DNA of 64,000 nucleotides from Geodermatophilus saharensis (lineage in GTDB: Bacteria > Actinomycetota > Actinomycetes > Mycobacteriales > Geodermatophilaceae), in the NCBI RefSeq assembly GCF_900188205.1, contig NZ_FZOH01000001.1, positions 654,359 to 718,358 on the forward strand, in the 5' to 3' direction. The notes under the pieces were generated by a model, which saw nothing but the letters and a program-made list of their open reading frames with translations, did no database searches and had not been told where the DNA came from. Position 1 is the stretch's first letter; the number at the start of each line of letters is the position of its first letter. The position numbers were made by a program, and so were the translations under genes. This document shows positions 8,258 through 20,242 of this stretch, in pieces.

Positions 8258-9075
8258 TGGACGCCGCCAGCCGGGAGGCGCTCGCGGTCACCCGCGAGCG
8301 CCTGGCGGCGACCACCCGCGGCGCCGCGGGTCCGGGGCTGCTGGCCCTGGCCGACGAGCTGTTCGCCGTCGCACGGCTGCTCGACGGGCAGGTCTCGCTG
8401 CGCCGGGCGCTGTCGGACGCGTCGGTGAAGCCGGTCGACCGCGCGGGCCTGGCCCGCCGGATCCTCGGCGGGAAGGTCTCCGAGGCCACCGTCGACCTGG
8501 TCGAGACGACGGCGCGGCAGCGCTGGTCGCGGCCGCTGGACCTCGTCGAGGCCACCGAGGTGCTCGCCACGGAGGCGGGACTGGACGCGGCCGAGGCGCG
8601 CGGCGAGCTCGAGGGCGTCGAGGACGAGCTGTTCCGGTTCGGCCGGATCGTCGCCGGCGACCCGGAGCTCTCGCGCATCCTCTCCGACGACCGCGCGCCC
8701 GCCGCCGGCAAGACGGCGCTGCTCGACCGGCTGCTGACCGGCCGGGTCAGCCCGGTCAGCGAGCTGCTGCTGCGCAACACGCTGACCGCGCGGCACGTCG
8801 GCAGCGCCGAGAACCGGATCGAGCGGCTCTCCACCGCGGCGTCGGCGCGGCGCGGCCGGTCGGTCGCCCACGTCACGACCGCGGTGCCGCTCACCGCCGC
8901 GCAGGAGCGGCGGCTGCAGGCCGTGCTCGGCCGGATCTACGGGCGCACCATCGGCCTGCAGGTCACCGTCGACCCCGCGGTGCTCGGCGGTCTCGTCGTC
9001 CGCGTCGGCGACGAGGTCATCGACGGCAGCGTGGTGAACCGACTCGAGGCCGCCGGCCGCCGGCTCACCGGCTGA
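8257..9075 (+). CDS. atpH: ATP synthase F1 subunit delta
   Basis: Joins the peripheral stalk to the top of F1. 272 residues, longer than the ~177 of E. coli delta but normal for most actinobacteria outside Mycobacterium, where delta is fused to a b-like domain. C-terminal OSCP motif region [27 protein letters not shown] is conserved. Overlaps atpF by one base (TGATG). Confidence 0.95.
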   Translation: MDAASREALAVTRERLAATTRGAAGPGLLALADELFAVARLLDGQVSLRRALSDASVKPVDRAGLARRILGGKVSEATVDLVETTARQRWSRPLDLVEATEVLATEAGLDAAEARGELEGVEDELFRFGRIVAGDPELSRILSDDRAPAAGKTALLDRLLTGRVSPVSELLLRNTLTARHVGSAENRIERLSTAASARRGRSVAHVTTAVPLTAAQERRLQAVLGRIYGRTIGLQVTVDPAVLGGLVVRVGDEVIDGSVVNRLEAAGRRLTG

Positions 9076-9142
9076 CCGGCGCCCACCCAGACCACCAGAG
9101 ACCACCCAGCAGCACCACCCAGCAGGGAAGAGGACGCGACCC

Positions 9143-10759
<1,617 letters not shown>

Positions 10760-10760
10760 C

Positions 10761-11705
10761 GTGGCCGGATCGCTGCGCGCGCTGCGGCGCCGCATCCGCT
10801 CCACGCAGTCGACGAAGAAGATCTTCTCGGCGCAGGAGCTGATCGCCGGTGCCCGCATCGTGCGCGCCCAGGCCCGGGTGGAGGCGTCCAAGCCCTACGC
10901 CCGCGAGATCACCCGCGTGCTGTCGGCGCTGGCGTCGTCGGCGTCGCTGGAGCACCCGCTGCTCAACGAGCGGACCGGCACCGGGCGGGCGGCGGTCCTC
11001 GTGGTCACCTCCGACCGCGGGTTCGCCGGCTCGTACAACGTCAACGTGCTGCGCCGCACCGAGGAGCTCCTCGGCACGCTGCGCCAGCAGGGCAAGGACC
11101 CGGTGCTGTACGTGATCGGCCGCAAGGGCGAGACGTACTACTCCTTCCGCGACCGCCCGGTCGAGGAGACCTTCACCGGGTTCTCCGAGCAGCCGGCCTA
11201 CTCCGACGCCCAGGAGGTCGGCCGGTCGCTGATCGACGTCTTCGCCCCCGGTGACGACGCCGGCCGCAGCGCCACGGTGGACGAGGTGCACATCGTCTAC
11301 ACCGAGTTCGTGTCGCTGCTGAGCCAGGTGCCGGTCGCCCGGCGGCTGGCCCCGGTCGACACCGAGGAACTGCAGCGCGACGACGAGGACTCCGCGGACG
11401 GCACGGGCGTCGGCCCGTCCGGCGTGCCGACGTCCTACGAGTTCGAGCCCTCGCCCGACGCGCTGCTCGACTCGCTGCTGCCCAAGTACGTCACCACCCG
11501 CATCTACGCGGCGCTGCTCGAGGCGGCCGCCTCGGAGTCCGCGTCGCGCCGGCGGGCGATGAAGTCGGCCTCGGACAACGCCGAGGAGCTGGCCAAGAAC
11601 CTCTCCCGCCAGGCCAACCAGGCCCGGCAGGCCGAGATCACCCAGGAGATCAGCGAGATCGTCGGCGGCGCCGACGCGCTGGTCAGCGCCGGCGCCGACG
11701 ACTGA
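10761..11705 (+). CDS. atpG: ATP synthase F1 subunit gamma
   Basis: Central rotor shaft, 314 residues. N-terminal helix [22 protein letters not shown] and C-terminal helix [29 protein letters not shown] form the coiled coil inside F1. Between them, around residues 207-226, is an acidic insert ([18 protein letters not shown]) of the kind that in actinobacteria is linked to latent ATPase activity. GTG start lies one base after the atpA stop. Confidence 0.96.
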   Translation: MAGSLRALRRRIRSTQSTKKIFSAQELIAGARIVRAQARVEASKPYAREITRVLSALASSASLEHPLLNERTGTGRAAVLVVTSDRGFAGSYNVNVLRRTEELLGTLRQQGKDPVLYVIGRKGETYYSFRDRPVEETFTGFSEQPAYSDAQEVGRSLIDVFAPGDDAGRSATVDEVHIVYTEFVSLLSQVPVARRLAPVDTEELQRDDEDSADGTGVGPSGVPTSYEFEPSPDALLDSLLPKYVTTRIYAALLEAAASESASRRRAMKSASDNAEELAKNLSRQANQARQAEITQEISEIVGGADALVSAGADD

Positions 11706-13226
<1,521 letters not shown>

Positions 13227-13243
13227 CGCAGCACCGGCCAGTC

Positions 13244-13279
13244 GACGGCCGGGCGCCCTCCACCGGGTGCCCGGCCGTC
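13244..13279 (+). terminator. Strong hairpin terminator after atpD
   Basis: A 15-bp stem with one G-U wobble (13244-13258 with 13265-13279), loop TCCACC, begins 17 bases after the atpD stop. It separates atpD from atpC. Confidence 0.7.
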
Positions 13280-13494
13280 GTCGTCTCCCGGGTCCGGCGG
13301 CGGGTGGGGCCGGCCGGTGTCCGTGCTCGGCCGGTCACCGTGCGTCGAGACGGGCCACGGCGCGCCCGATCGGGTGGTTGGACACCGGTCGGCCGTGGGC
13401 AGGTGTGTGGCGCACAACCCTCAAGCGCGGGAGCCTTTCTGCCGATCGAGCAGACGGCGCCCGGAGGGACCGGTCGCGCGGCGCAGGAGACACG

Positions 13495-13707
13495 ATGGAC
13501 TGGCTGGACGGGGCGAGCGCTCAGGGCACGGTGAGCGGACTTCCGGTCACCACCCCGGACCTGGAGTGGTCCTGGCCGCCGTCGGCTCCCGTCTCGCACG
13601 TCACCGACATCCGGTACGACACCGAGGAGTGGGCTCCGGCCTCCACGGTCCGCCACCCCTGGGTGCGCGTGGGCCGCTGGACGCTGCTCTACCGCCGGGC
13701 GGCGTGA
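13495..13707 (+). CDS. Unknown 70-residue protein between atpD and atpC
   Basis: I do not recognise this gene. The protein ([11 protein letters not shown]...[12 protein letters not shown]) is soluble, with no signal or membrane segment, and rich in Trp (6 of 70) and Pro. AGGAG (13485-13489) sits 5 bases before ATG 13495, which supports translation. It lies after the atpD hairpin and before an atpC -10 box, in a place where most bacteria have no gene. Conservation in related genomes would decide whether it is real; a chance ORF is possible in DNA this GC-rich. Confidence 0.6.
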   Translation: MDWLDGASAQGTVSGLPVTTPDLEWSWPPSAPVSHVTDIRYDTEEWAPASTVRHPWVRVGRWTLLYRRAA

Positions 13708-13743
13708 GGGAGGACCCGTCCCGGACCCCGGGGACCCCGCCGC

Positions 13744-13749
13744 TAGAGT
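13744..13749 (+). promoter_or_regulatory. -10 box for atpC
   Basis: TAGAGT lies 37 bases after the stop of the 70-residue gene and 73 bases before the atpC GTG, giving a leader that holds the GGAGGA ribosome binding site. It suggests atpC can be transcribed on its own. Confidence 0.45.
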
Positions 13750-13822
13750 GGGCGGGTCCGTCGCCGTGCCTGCCCGGCCGGCGTCCCCAGCACCGCAGCC
13801 CCGGTGGGCCCGGAGGAGTGTC

Positions 13823-14212
13823 GTGGCGACCCTGCAGGTCGAGTTGGTGGCCGTCGAGAAGACGATCTGGTCCGGCGAGGCCAGCATGGTCATCGCCCGC
13901 ACCACCGAGGGGGAGATCGGTGTCCTGCCCGGCCACGCCCCGCTGCTCGGTGAGCTCGCCCCCGGCGGCGTCGTCACCATCCGCAGCACCGAGGGCCCCG
14001 ACGTGGTCGTGGCCGCCCACGGGGGCTTCCTGTCGGTGACGCCGCAGGGGGTCTCCATCCTCGCCGAGAACGCCGAGATCAGCTCCGACATCGACGTCGA
14101 GCGCGCTCGCGAGGCGCTGCGCCGCGCCGAGAGCGCCGGCGACGACCCGGAGTCCCTGGCCGCCGCGCGCCGGGCGCAGTCCCGGCTGCGGGCCGCCGGC
14201 CAGGCCGTCTGA
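13823..14212 (+). CDS. atpC: ATP synthase F1 subunit epsilon
   Basis: Rotor-foot subunit that couples gamma to the c-ring and can inhibit ATP hydrolysis. 129 residues: N-terminal beta-barrel ([22 protein letters not shown]...[13 protein letters not shown]) and a C-terminal helical pair (about 86-129). GTG 13823 was chosen because GGAGGA (13812-13817) precedes it; an in-frame start at 13748 would add 25 unconserved residues. Unusually it is not directly after atpD. Confidence 0.95.
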   Translation: MATLQVELVAVEKTIWSGEASMVIARTTEGEIGVLPGHAPLLGELAPGGVVTIRSTEGPDVVVAAHGGFLSVTPQGVSILAENAEISSDIDVERAREALRRAESAGDDPESLAAARRAQSRLRAAGQAV

Positions 14213-14297
14213 GCGCGACCTCCGTGCGCCCGGGACCCCGCTCCACCAGGCCCGGGCTGCTGCGCGGGGGTCGGGTCCTTCCCCGCGCTCCCCGCCG

Positions 14298-14699
14298 GTG
14301 ACCACCGCCCTGCTCCTGCTCGCCGGGGTGCTGGTCGTCGCCCTGGTGGTCGCCTTCCTGCTGCGCCGCCGGCTGCTGCTCATGGGGCTGGGCGCGGTCC
14401 CCATGTGGCTGCGCCCGGTGGGCAGCTCGCGGTGGTCGGTGGGCGTCGCCTGGTACGGCGGGGACGCCCTGCTCTGGTACCGCGCGGTGTCGCTGTCGGT
14501 GCGCCCGCAGCAGCGGCTGTGCCGGACGGAGTTCCGGGTGGCCGCCCGCCGACCCGCCGGCCGCGACGACGTCGCCCTGCCCGACGACGCCGTCGTCCTC
14601 ACCTGCGAGACCGACAGCGGACCCAAGGAACTGGCCATGGACACCTCGACGGTGACCGGGTTCCTGTCCTGGGTGGAGTCGGCCCCGCCCGTTCACTAG
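14298..14699 (+). CDS. DUF2550 membrane protein
   Basis: 133 residues with an N-terminal membrane helix (about 3-23) and a soluble domain containing WSVGVAWYGGDALLWYRAVSLSVRP and a TFxSW-like end (TGFLSWVESAPP). This matches the actinobacterial DUF2550 family, whose M. tuberculosis member Rv1312 also follows atpC. Function is unknown; the position suggests a link with the ATP synthase or the cell envelope. GTG 14298 has no clear ribosome binding site. Confidence 0.85.
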   Translation: MTTALLLLAGVLVVALVVAFLLRRRLLLMGLGAVPMWLRPVGSSRWSVGVAWYGGDALLWYRAVSLSVRPQQRLCRTEFRVAARRPAGRDDVALPDDAVVLTCETDSGPKELAMDTSTVTGFLSWVESAPPVH

Positions 14700-14704
14700 T
14701 CGAA

Positions 14705-14759
14705 GGACCCTCGTGCCCCCGACGCTCGCGAGCTCGCGCCGGGCCCCTTCACGAGGGCC
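14705..14759. terminator. Structured post-stop element, copy C (bidirectional)
   Basis: Outer stem GGACCCTCGTG (14705-14715) pairs with CACGAGGGCC (14750-14759), with the same unpaired A as other copies; the core contains GCTCGCGAGCTCGCGCCGGG. It fills the gap between the convergent DUF2550 and pduO genes. Confidence 0.7.
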
Positions 14760-14770
14760 GTTCCAGGCGG

Positions 14771-15343
14771 TCACCTGTGCGCGCCGGGCTCCCAGAGCAC
14801 GTCGCCGTCCGGGTTGGCCTCCCGGGCGAGGATGAACAGCAGGTCCGACAGCCGGTTGAGGTAGCGCGCCGTCTCGGCGTTGGTCCGCTCGCCGTCGGCG
14901 GCCAGCAGGGCCCAGACGCTGCGCTCGGCGCGCCGCACCACCACCCGTGCCTGGTGCAGCAGCGCCGCCAGCGGGGTCCCGCCGGGCAGCACGAAGCTGG
15001 TCAGCGCGGGCAGCGCCTCGTTGTGCACGTCGCAGGCGGCCTCGAGCCGCTCGGTGTACGCGGCGGTGACCCGCAGCGGCGGGTGCGCCGGGTCGGGGAC
15101 GACCGGCGTCGCGAGGTCGGCGCCGACGTCGAACAGGTCGTTCTGCACGCTGCGGACCAGCTCGACCAGCTCCGGTGACGGCGACCCCAGCGCCAGCGCG
15201 ACGCCGAGCACGCTGTTGGCCTCGTCGACGTCGGCGTAGGCGACCAGCCGGGGGTCGGTCTTCGCGACCCGGCTCATGTCGCCGAGGTGCGTCTGCCCGG
15301 CGTCACCGGTCTTCGTGTAGATGCGGGTGAGCCGGACCGTCAT
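14771..15343 (-). CDS. pduO: Cob(I)yrinic acid a,c-diamide adenosyltransferase, PduO type
   Basis: Transfers adenosyl from ATP to cob(I)alamin, making coenzyme B12. 190 residues, PduO fold. The N-terminal ATP-binding motif TRIYTKTGDAGQTHLGD and the later RRAERSVWAL (arginines of the active site) and NRLSDLLFILAR are visible. ATG 15343 gives this conserved N-terminus and has TAGGCT 8 bases upstream. Its product is the cofactor for the mutase encoded at 17163. M. tuberculosis has the homologue Rv1314c next to murA. Confidence 0.94.
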   Translation of the reverse strand: MTVRLTRIYTKTGDAGQTHLGDMSRVAKTDPRLVAYADVDEANSVLGVALALGSPSPELVELVRSVQNDLFDVGADLATPVVPDPAHPPLRVTAAYTERLEAACDVHNEALPALTSFVLPGGTPLAALLHQARVVVRRAERSVWALLAADGERTNAETARYLNRLSDLLFILAREANPDGDVLWEPGAHR

Positions 15344-15351
15344 GGCGCCCG

Positions 15352-15357
15352 AGCCTA
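15352..15357 (-). promoter_or_regulatory. -10 box, leaderless arrangement, pduO
   Basis: TAGGCT on the reverse strand, 8 bases before ATG 15343; no ribosome binding site between. Confidence 0.45.
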
Positions 15358-15390
15358 TGCGGTCGCCGGAGGCGGGTCGCACGGCCGCCG

Positions 15391-15396
15391 TAGGGT
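15391..15396 (+). promoter_or_regulatory. -10 box, leaderless arrangement, murA
   Basis: TAGGGT, 6 bases before GTG 15403; no ribosome binding site between. The pduO and murA boxes are only 33 bases apart, back to back. Confidence 0.5.
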
Positions 15397-15402
15397 GGCC
15401 CG

Positions 15403-16683
15403 GTGCAGTGCTTCGAGGTGACCGGCGGCACGCCGCTCAAGGGCCGGGTCCGCGTCACGGGGGCGAAGAACAGCGCCCTCAAACTCATGGCCGCGGCGCT
15501 GCTGGCGTCGGGGCGCACGACCATCGACGAGGTCCCCGACATCCTCGACGTGGCCATCATGAGCGAGGTGCTGCGCCGGCTGGGCTGCGGTGTCAGCTAC
15601 GAGCGCTCCGGCGAGGCCGGTGGCGGCGGCCGGGTCGTCGTCGACGTGCCCGAGGCCCCCGCCACCGAGACCGACTACGACCTGGTCCGCAAGATGCGCG
15701 CCTCGATCAGCGTGCTCGGTCCGCTGGTCGCCCGCTGCGGCAGCGCCAAGGTGGCCCTTCCTGGTGGGGACGCGATCGGCTCCCGCGGGCTGGACATGCA
15801 CATCTCCGGGCTGGAGCGGCTCGGCGCCGCGATCCACAGCGAGCACGGCTTCCTGGTCGCCAGCGCGCCCCGGCTGCGCGGCACCTCGATCTGGCTGGAC
15901 TTCCCCTCGGTCGGCGCCACGGAGAACCTGCTCATGGCCGCGGTGCTCGCCGAGGGCACCACCGTCATCGACAACGCCGCCCGCGAGCCGGAGATCGTCG
16001 ACATCTGCTCGATGCTCACCGCGATGGGCGCCCGCATCGACGGCGCCGGCTCGTCCACGCTCACCGTGGAGGGCGTCGAGGCCCTGCAGCCGGTCACCTA
16101 CAGCACCGTGCCCGACCGGATCGTCGCCGGCACCTGGGCCATCGGTGCGGTGATGACCCGCGGCGACGTCGTCGTCGAGCGGGCGGTGGCCGACCACCTC
16201 GCCGTCCCGCTGGACAAGCTGGTGAGCGCCGGGGCCACGGTCGAGGTGGTGCCCGACGGCGTGCGGGTGGCGATGGACGAGCGGCCGCGCGCGGTCGACG
16301 TCGTCACGCTGCCCTTCCCCGGGTTCCCCACCGACCTGCAGCCGATGGCCGTCGCGCTGGCGGCGGTCTCCACCGGGACGGCGCTGGTCACCGAGAACGT
16401 GTTCGAGGGCCGGTTCATGTTCGTCAACGAGCTGGTGCGCCTCGGGGCCGACGTGCGCATCGACGGCCACCACGCGGTGGTGCGCGGCCGCGAGCGGCTC
16501 TCCAGCGCGCCGGTGCTGGCCACCGACATCCGGGCCGGCGCCGGGCTGGTGCTGGCCGGGCTGCTCACCGACGGCGTGACCGAGGTGCAGGACGTGCACC
16601 ACGTCGACCGCGGCTACCCCGACTTCGTCGAGCTGCTGCGCGGCCTGGGCGCGCAGGTGGAGCGGGTCGAGCGCCCGGACTGA
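15403..16683 (+). CDS. murA: UDP-N-acetylglucosamine 1-carboxyvinyltransferase
   Basis: First committed step of peptidoglycan synthesis: enolpyruvyl transfer from PEP to UDP-GlcNAc. 426 residues, two EPSP-synthase-like domains. Motifs: [12 protein letters not shown] near the N-terminus (UDP-sugar binding lysine and asparagine) and [11 protein letters not shown]. The active-site loop reads [14 protein letters not shown], so the catalytic cysteine position holds Asp (D123), as in M. tuberculosis D117. That substitution gives intrinsic fosfomycin resistance in known cases. GTG 15403 gives the usual N-terminus. Confidence 0.96.
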   Translation: MQCFEVTGGTPLKGRVRVTGAKNSALKLMAAALLASGRTTIDEVPDILDVAIMSEVLRRLGCGVSYERSGEAGGGGRVVVDVPEAPATETDYDLVRKMRASISVLGPLVARCGSAKVALPGGDAIGSRGLDMHISGLERLGAAIHSEHGFLVASAPRLRGTSIWLDFPSVGATENLLMAAVLAEGTTVIDNAAREPEIVDICSMLTAMGARIDGAGSSTLTVEGVEALQPVTYSTVPDRIVAGTWAIGAVMTRGDVVVERAVADHLAVPLDKLVSAGATVEVVPDGVRVAMDERPRAVDVVTLPFPGFPTDLQPMAVALAAVSTGTALVTENVFEGRFMFVNELVRLGADVRIDGHHAVVRGRERLSSAPVLATDIRAGAGLVLAGLLTDGVTEVQDVHHVDRGYPDFVELLRGLGAQVERVERPD

Positions 16684-16701
16684 GCGGCTGGAACGGCCCC
16701 G

Positions 16702-17034
16702 CTACGCCGCGGGGAAGGAGGCGACCAGCTCGCGGGCGCGGGCGGCGTCCTCGGGGAAGACGAGCACGTCGGCCCGGTGCGCCTCGGGGAAGCGGATCGT
16801 CGAGCGGATCCCGGCGTCGGAGAGCACCGCGCGCAGCGCCAGCGCCGACTCGCGGCGGGAGAGCGTGGCCACGCGGGTCAGCAGGCCGTCGTCGGTGGGC
16901 GCGGGCCGCCGGCGGCGCATCCCGCCGGTGGCGGCGCCGCCGAAGGCCCAGCGCATGAACAGCGCGAGCAGCACCATGACGACGATCGCGACGACCGGCC
17001 CGGCGATGTAGCTGAGACTGCCCGGCTGCAGCAT
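16702..17034 (-). CDS. Membrane-anchored DUF2007-type protein
   Basis: 110 residues. An N-terminal membrane helix (about 8-29, IAGPVVAIVVMVLLALFMRWAF) is followed by a basic linker (MRRRRPAP) and a C-terminal domain, LTRVATLSRRESALALRAVLSDAGIRSTIRFP...VLVFPEDAARARELVA, resembling DUF2007 (putative signal-transducing) domains. Function unknown. Convergent with murA, only 18 bases apart, with no clear terminator between; divergent from ecm. Confidence 0.75.
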   Translation of the reverse strand: MLQPGSLSYIAGPVVAIVVMVLLALFMRWAFGGAATGGMRRRRPAPTDDGLLTRVATLSRRESALALRAVLSDAGIRSTIRFPEAHRADVLVFPEDAARARELVASFPAA

Positions 17035-17126
17035 CCCGGCCTCCCTCGGCGCACCGGCGTCCGGACCCCGCGGCCCGGTCGCCCGCGATCGAGTGTGCCA
17101 CCGCCGGAGCGCTCCGTCCGCCGCCT

Positions 17127-17142
17127 GTTACCGGCGGGTAAC
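17127..17142. promoter_or_regulatory. Operator-like dyad upstream of ecm
   Basis: GTTACCGGCGGGTAAC, arms GTTACC/GGTAAC, one mismatch in the centre. A further TTAC half-site follows at 17148-17151. It lies just before the TACACT -10 box and 20 bases from the ecm start, so a bound repressor would block RNA polymerase. The same dyad precedes ccr at 31140. Confidence 0.65.
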
Positions 17143-17148
17143 TGCCCT

Positions 17149-17154
17149 TACACT
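17149..17154 (+). promoter_or_regulatory. -10 box, leaderless arrangement, ecm
   Basis: TACACT, 8 bases before ATG 17163; no ribosome binding site between. The dyad at 17127-17142 occupies the spacer region upstream. Confidence 0.5.
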
Positions 17155-17162
17155 CCGCTGGC

Positions 17163-19181
17163 ATGCCCTTCCCCTCGACGCCGGACGAGCGCGACCGTCC
17201 CTGGGTCATGCGCACCTACGCCGGGCACTCCTCGCCGGCCGAGTCCAACGCGCTGTACCGGCGCAACCTGGCGAAGGGGCAGACCGGCCTGTCGGTCGCC
17301 TTCGACCTGCCGACCCAGACCGGCTACGACCCCGACGACGAGCTCGCCGCCGGGGAGGTCGGCAAGGTCGGCGTCCCGGTCGCGCACGTCGGGGACATGC
17401 GGGCCCTCTTCGACGGCATCCCGCTCGACGGGATGAACACGTCGATGACGATCAACGCCACCGCCATGTGGCTGCTCGCGCTCTACCAGGCCGTCGCCGA
17501 GGAGCACGGCCACGACGTCGCGGAGCTCGCGGGCACGACGCAGAACGACATCATCAAGGAGTACCTCTCGCGCGGGACGTACGTCTTCCCGCCGGGTCCG
17601 AGCATGCGGCTGATCACCGACATGGTCGCCTACACGGTGACGGCCATGCCGCGGTGGAACCCGATCAACGTCTGCAGCTACCACCTGCAGGAGGCCGGGG
17701 CCACGCCGGTGCAGGAGATCGCCTACGCGATGAGCACCGCGATCGCCGTCCTCGACTCCGTCCGCGACTCCGGGCAGGTGCCGCAGGAGCGCTTCGGGGA
17801 GGTGGTCGCGCGGGTCTCCTTCTTCGTCAACGCGGGTGTCCGCTTCGTCGAGGAGATGTGCAAGATGCGCGCCTTCACGCAGCTCTGGGACGAGCTGACG
17901 CAGGAGCGCTACGGCGTGCAGGACGCCCGGCACCGGCGGTTCCGCTACGGCGTGCAGGTCAACTCCCTGGGCCTGACCGAGGCGCAGCCGGAGAACAACG
18001 TGCAGCGGATCGTGCTGGAGATGCTCGCCGTCACGCTGTCGCGGGACGCCCGCGCCCGCGCGGTGCAGCTGCCGGCGTGGAACGAGGCGCTGGGGCTGCC
18101 CCGGCCGTGGGACCAGCAGTGGTCGCTGCGGCTGCAGCAGGTGCTCGCCTACGAGACCGACCTGCTGGAGTACGACGACCTGTTCACCGGCTCGGTGGTG
18201 GTGGAGCGCAAGGTCGCCGAGCTCGTCGAGGGGGCCCGCGCCGAGATCGCCCGGGTGCAGGAGCTGGGCGGGGCCGTGGCCGCCGTCGAGTCCGGGTACA
18301 TGAAGGGGCAGCTGGTCGCCGCGCTGGCCGAGCGGCGTCGCCGGATGGAGAGCGGCGAGGACGTCGTCGTCGGGGTCAACCGGTTCGAGGCCACCGAGCC
18401 CAACCCGCTGCTGGCCGACCTCGACACCGCCATCCAGGTCGTCGACCCCGCCGTCGAGACCGCCGCCCGGGAGGCCGTGGCCGCGTGGCGGGCCGCGCGC
18501 GAGCCCGAGCCGGTGCGGCGGGCCCTCGACCGGCTGCGGGCGGCCGCCGGCACGGACGAGAACCTGATGGCGGCCACCCTGGAGTGCGCCCGGGCGGGCG
18601 TGACGACGGGAGAGTGGTCCGGGGTGCTGCGCGAGGCGTTCGGCGAGTACCGCGCCCCGACCGGCGTGGCGGCGGCCACCGGTGGCGGCGAGGCCGACGC
18701 CACGCTGCTGGCCGTGCGCGAGCGGGTGCGGGCCACCGGCGAGGAGCTGGGCGGCCGGCTGCGGTTCCTCGTGGGCAAGCCCGGTCTCGACGGGCACTCC
18801 AACGGCGCCGAGCAGATCGCCGTCCGCGCCCGCGACGCCGGCTTCGAGGTGGTCTACCAGGGCATCCGGCTCACGCCGGCGCAGATCGTGTCCGCGGCGG
18901 TCGAGGAGGACGTGCACGTCGTCGGCCTGTCGGTGCTGTCCGGGTCGCACCTGCAGGTGGTGCCGGCGGTGCTCCGGGGGCTGCGCGAGGCCGGGCTCGA
19001 CGACGTCCCGGTGGTCGTCGGCGGGATCATCCCCGATGGCGACGCCCGCCGGCTGCGCGAGCAGGGCGTGGCCCGGGTCTTCACGCCCAAGGACTTCGGG
19101 CTCACCGACATCATGGGCCAGGTCGTCGACGTCGTCCGCGCCGCCCACGGTCTGGACGAGCGGGTGCCCGCGCCCGCCTGA
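17163..19181 (+). CDS. ecm: Ethylmalonyl-CoA mutase (B12-dependent), Ecm/MeaA
   Basis: Converts (2R)-ethylmalonyl-CoA to (2S)-methylsuccinyl-CoA. 672 residues in one chain: catalytic barrel (about 1-520) and C-terminal B12 domain with the DxHxxG motif at D543-H545-G548 (GLDGHSNG), then SVLSGSH and VGGIIP. Length, the N-terminus RTYAGHSSPAESNALYRRNLAKGQTGLSVAF and PTQTGYDPDDELAAGEVGKVGV match Ecm/MeaA rather than methylmalonyl-CoA mutase, whose large chain is ~730 residues and works with a small subunit. Probably transcribed leaderless. Needs adenosylcobalamin (pduO) and a G-protein chaperone (meaB). Confidence 0.92.
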   Translation: MPFPSTPDERDRPWVMRTYAGHSSPAESNALYRRNLAKGQTGLSVAFDLPTQTGYDPDDELAAGEVGKVGVPVAHVGDMRALFDGIPLDGMNTSMTINATAMWLLALYQAVAEEHGHDVAELAGTTQNDIIKEYLSRGTYVFPPGPSMRLITDMVAYTVTAMPRWNPINVCSYHLQEAGATPVQEIAYAMSTAIAVLDSVRDSGQVPQERFGEVVARVSFFVNAGVRFVEEMCKMRAFTQLWDELTQERYGVQDARHRRFRYGVQVNSLGLTEAQPENNVQRIVLEMLAVTLSRDARARAVQLPAWNEALGLPRPWDQQWSLRLQQVLAYETDLLEYDDLFTGSVVVERKVAELVEGARAEIARVQELGGAVAAVESGYMKGQLVAALAERRRRMESGEDVVVGVNRFEATEPNPLLADLDTAIQVVDPAVETAAREAVAAWRAAREPEPVRRALDRLRAAAGTDENLMAATLECARAGVTTGEWSGVLREAFGEYRAPTGVAAATGGGEADATLLAVRERVRATGEELGGRLRFLVGKPGLDGHSNGAEQIAVRARDAGFEVVYQGIRLTPAQIVSAAVEEDVHVVGLSVLSGSHLQVVPAVLRGLREAGLDDVPVVVGGIIPDGDARRLREQGVARVFTPKDFGLTDIMGQVVDVVRAAHGLDERVPAPA

Positions 19182-19193
19182 GCGGGTCGGCCC

Positions 19194-20219
19194 TCAGAGC
19201 GCGACGACGACGCCCTCCGTCGCGCTGCGGCGGGCGGCGTCGAGCACCGCGGCGGTGGCGACGGCGTCGCGCGGGTCCACCGGGACCGGCCCCTCGCCGC
19301 GGACGGCGGCGGCGAAGGCCGGGTAGAAGGTGTCCCAGCGGCCGCGCTCGGTGGGCACCACCACGGCGTCCTCGCCGCGGCGCAGCCGGCCCCAGCGCTC
19401 CTCCGGCTCGACGCCCCAGGCCTCGCCCAGCGTGGCCGGCGTCTGCCCGGCCAGCAGCGCGGCCTCCTGGCCGTCCATCGGTCCGCCGACGACGTAGGCC
19501 CCCGCGGTGCCGGTGACGCGGAACCGGTCACCGGGAGCGCCCTCGCTCCAGCTGCCCGACAGGTGCGAGCGGGCGCCGCCGGCGTGGGTGAGGGCCACGA
19601 ACACGTCGTCGTCGAGGCCGCTGCCGCGCAGTCGCCACTCGGCGTAGACGTGCGTCACCGGGCCGAGCAGCACCAGGGCCTGGTCGACGAGATGGCTGCC
19701 GAAGTCCAGCAGCGAGCCGCCGCCCGCGGCCGGCGGCCCGGACTCGGGCGCGAACCGCTCGAAGCGCGACTCCAGGCGCGTCACCGTGCCCAGCCGGCCC
19801 GCGTCGACCAGCGCGCGCACGGTGCGGAAGTCGGAGTCCCAGCGGCGGTTCTGGTAGGGCGCGAGCGGCAGCCGGCGCTCCGCGGCCAGCGCCACCGTGC
19901 CGCGCGCCGACGGGGCGTCGAGGGCGAAGGGCTTGTCGCAGACCACGGCCAGGCCCAGCCGCAGCGCCTGCTCGGTCAGCGCCGTGTGGGTGTCGGCGGG
20001 GGTGGAGACCGCCACCGCCTCGGCCCCCGCGCCGGCCAGCTCCTCCAGGGAGTCGAGCGTGCGCACCCCCGGGTGCTCGGCGGCCACCTGGGCGCGGCGG
20101 TCCGGCGAGGTGGTCACCACGCCCAGGAGGTCGACCTGCGGTGCGGCGGCCAGCAGGGGGGCGTGGAACCACCGGCCGCCGAAGCCGTAGCCGACCAGTC
20201 CGAAGCGCACGGGGTCCAT
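19194..20219 (-). CDS. Gfo/Idh/MocA-family oxidoreductase
   Basis: NAD(P)-dependent sugar- or polyol-type dehydrogenase, 341 residues. Rossmann motif GLVGYGFGGRWFH at residues 7-19, the family's CDKPFAL (the EKP-type motif with catalytic Lys), and YQNRRWDSDF, then a C-terminal alpha/beta domain with DFGSHLVDQ. ATG 20219 opens directly onto the Rossmann strand. Substrate cannot be read from sequence. The upstream DUF2071 gene ends 23 bases before it on the same strand, so they probably share a transcript. Convergent with ecm, 12 bases apart. Confidence 0.9.
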   Translation of the reverse strand: MDPVRFGLVGYGFGGRWFHAPLLAAAPQVDLLGVVTTSPDRRAQVAAEHPGVRTLDSLEELAGAGAEAVAVSTPADTHTALTEQALRLGLAVVCDKPFALDAPSARGTVALAAERRLPLAPYQNRRWDSDFRTVRALVDAGRLGTVTRLESRFERFAPESGPPAAGGGSLLDFGSHLVDQALVLLGPVTHVYAEWRLRGSGLDDDVFVALTHAGGARSHLSGSWSEGAPGDRFRVTGTAGAYVVGGPMDGQEAALLAGQTPATLGEAWGVEPEERWGRLRRGEDAVVVPTERGRWDTFYPAFAAAVRGEGPVPVDPRDAVATAAVLDAARRSATEGVVVAL

Positions 20220-20242
20220 GCGCAGATCCTGCCGCGTCCGCG

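Noticed and set aside
14213-14297. Weak hairpin between atpC and DUF2550 (GACCCCGC with GCGGGGGTC)
   Set aside because: Long loop and only about 8 pairs; may form by chance at this GC content.
17163-19181. Annotation as methylmalonyl-CoA mutase large subunit
   Set aside because: Length of 672 residues, a single-chain architecture with no small-subunit gene, and Ecm-specific N-terminal sequence favour ethylmalonyl-CoA mutase.
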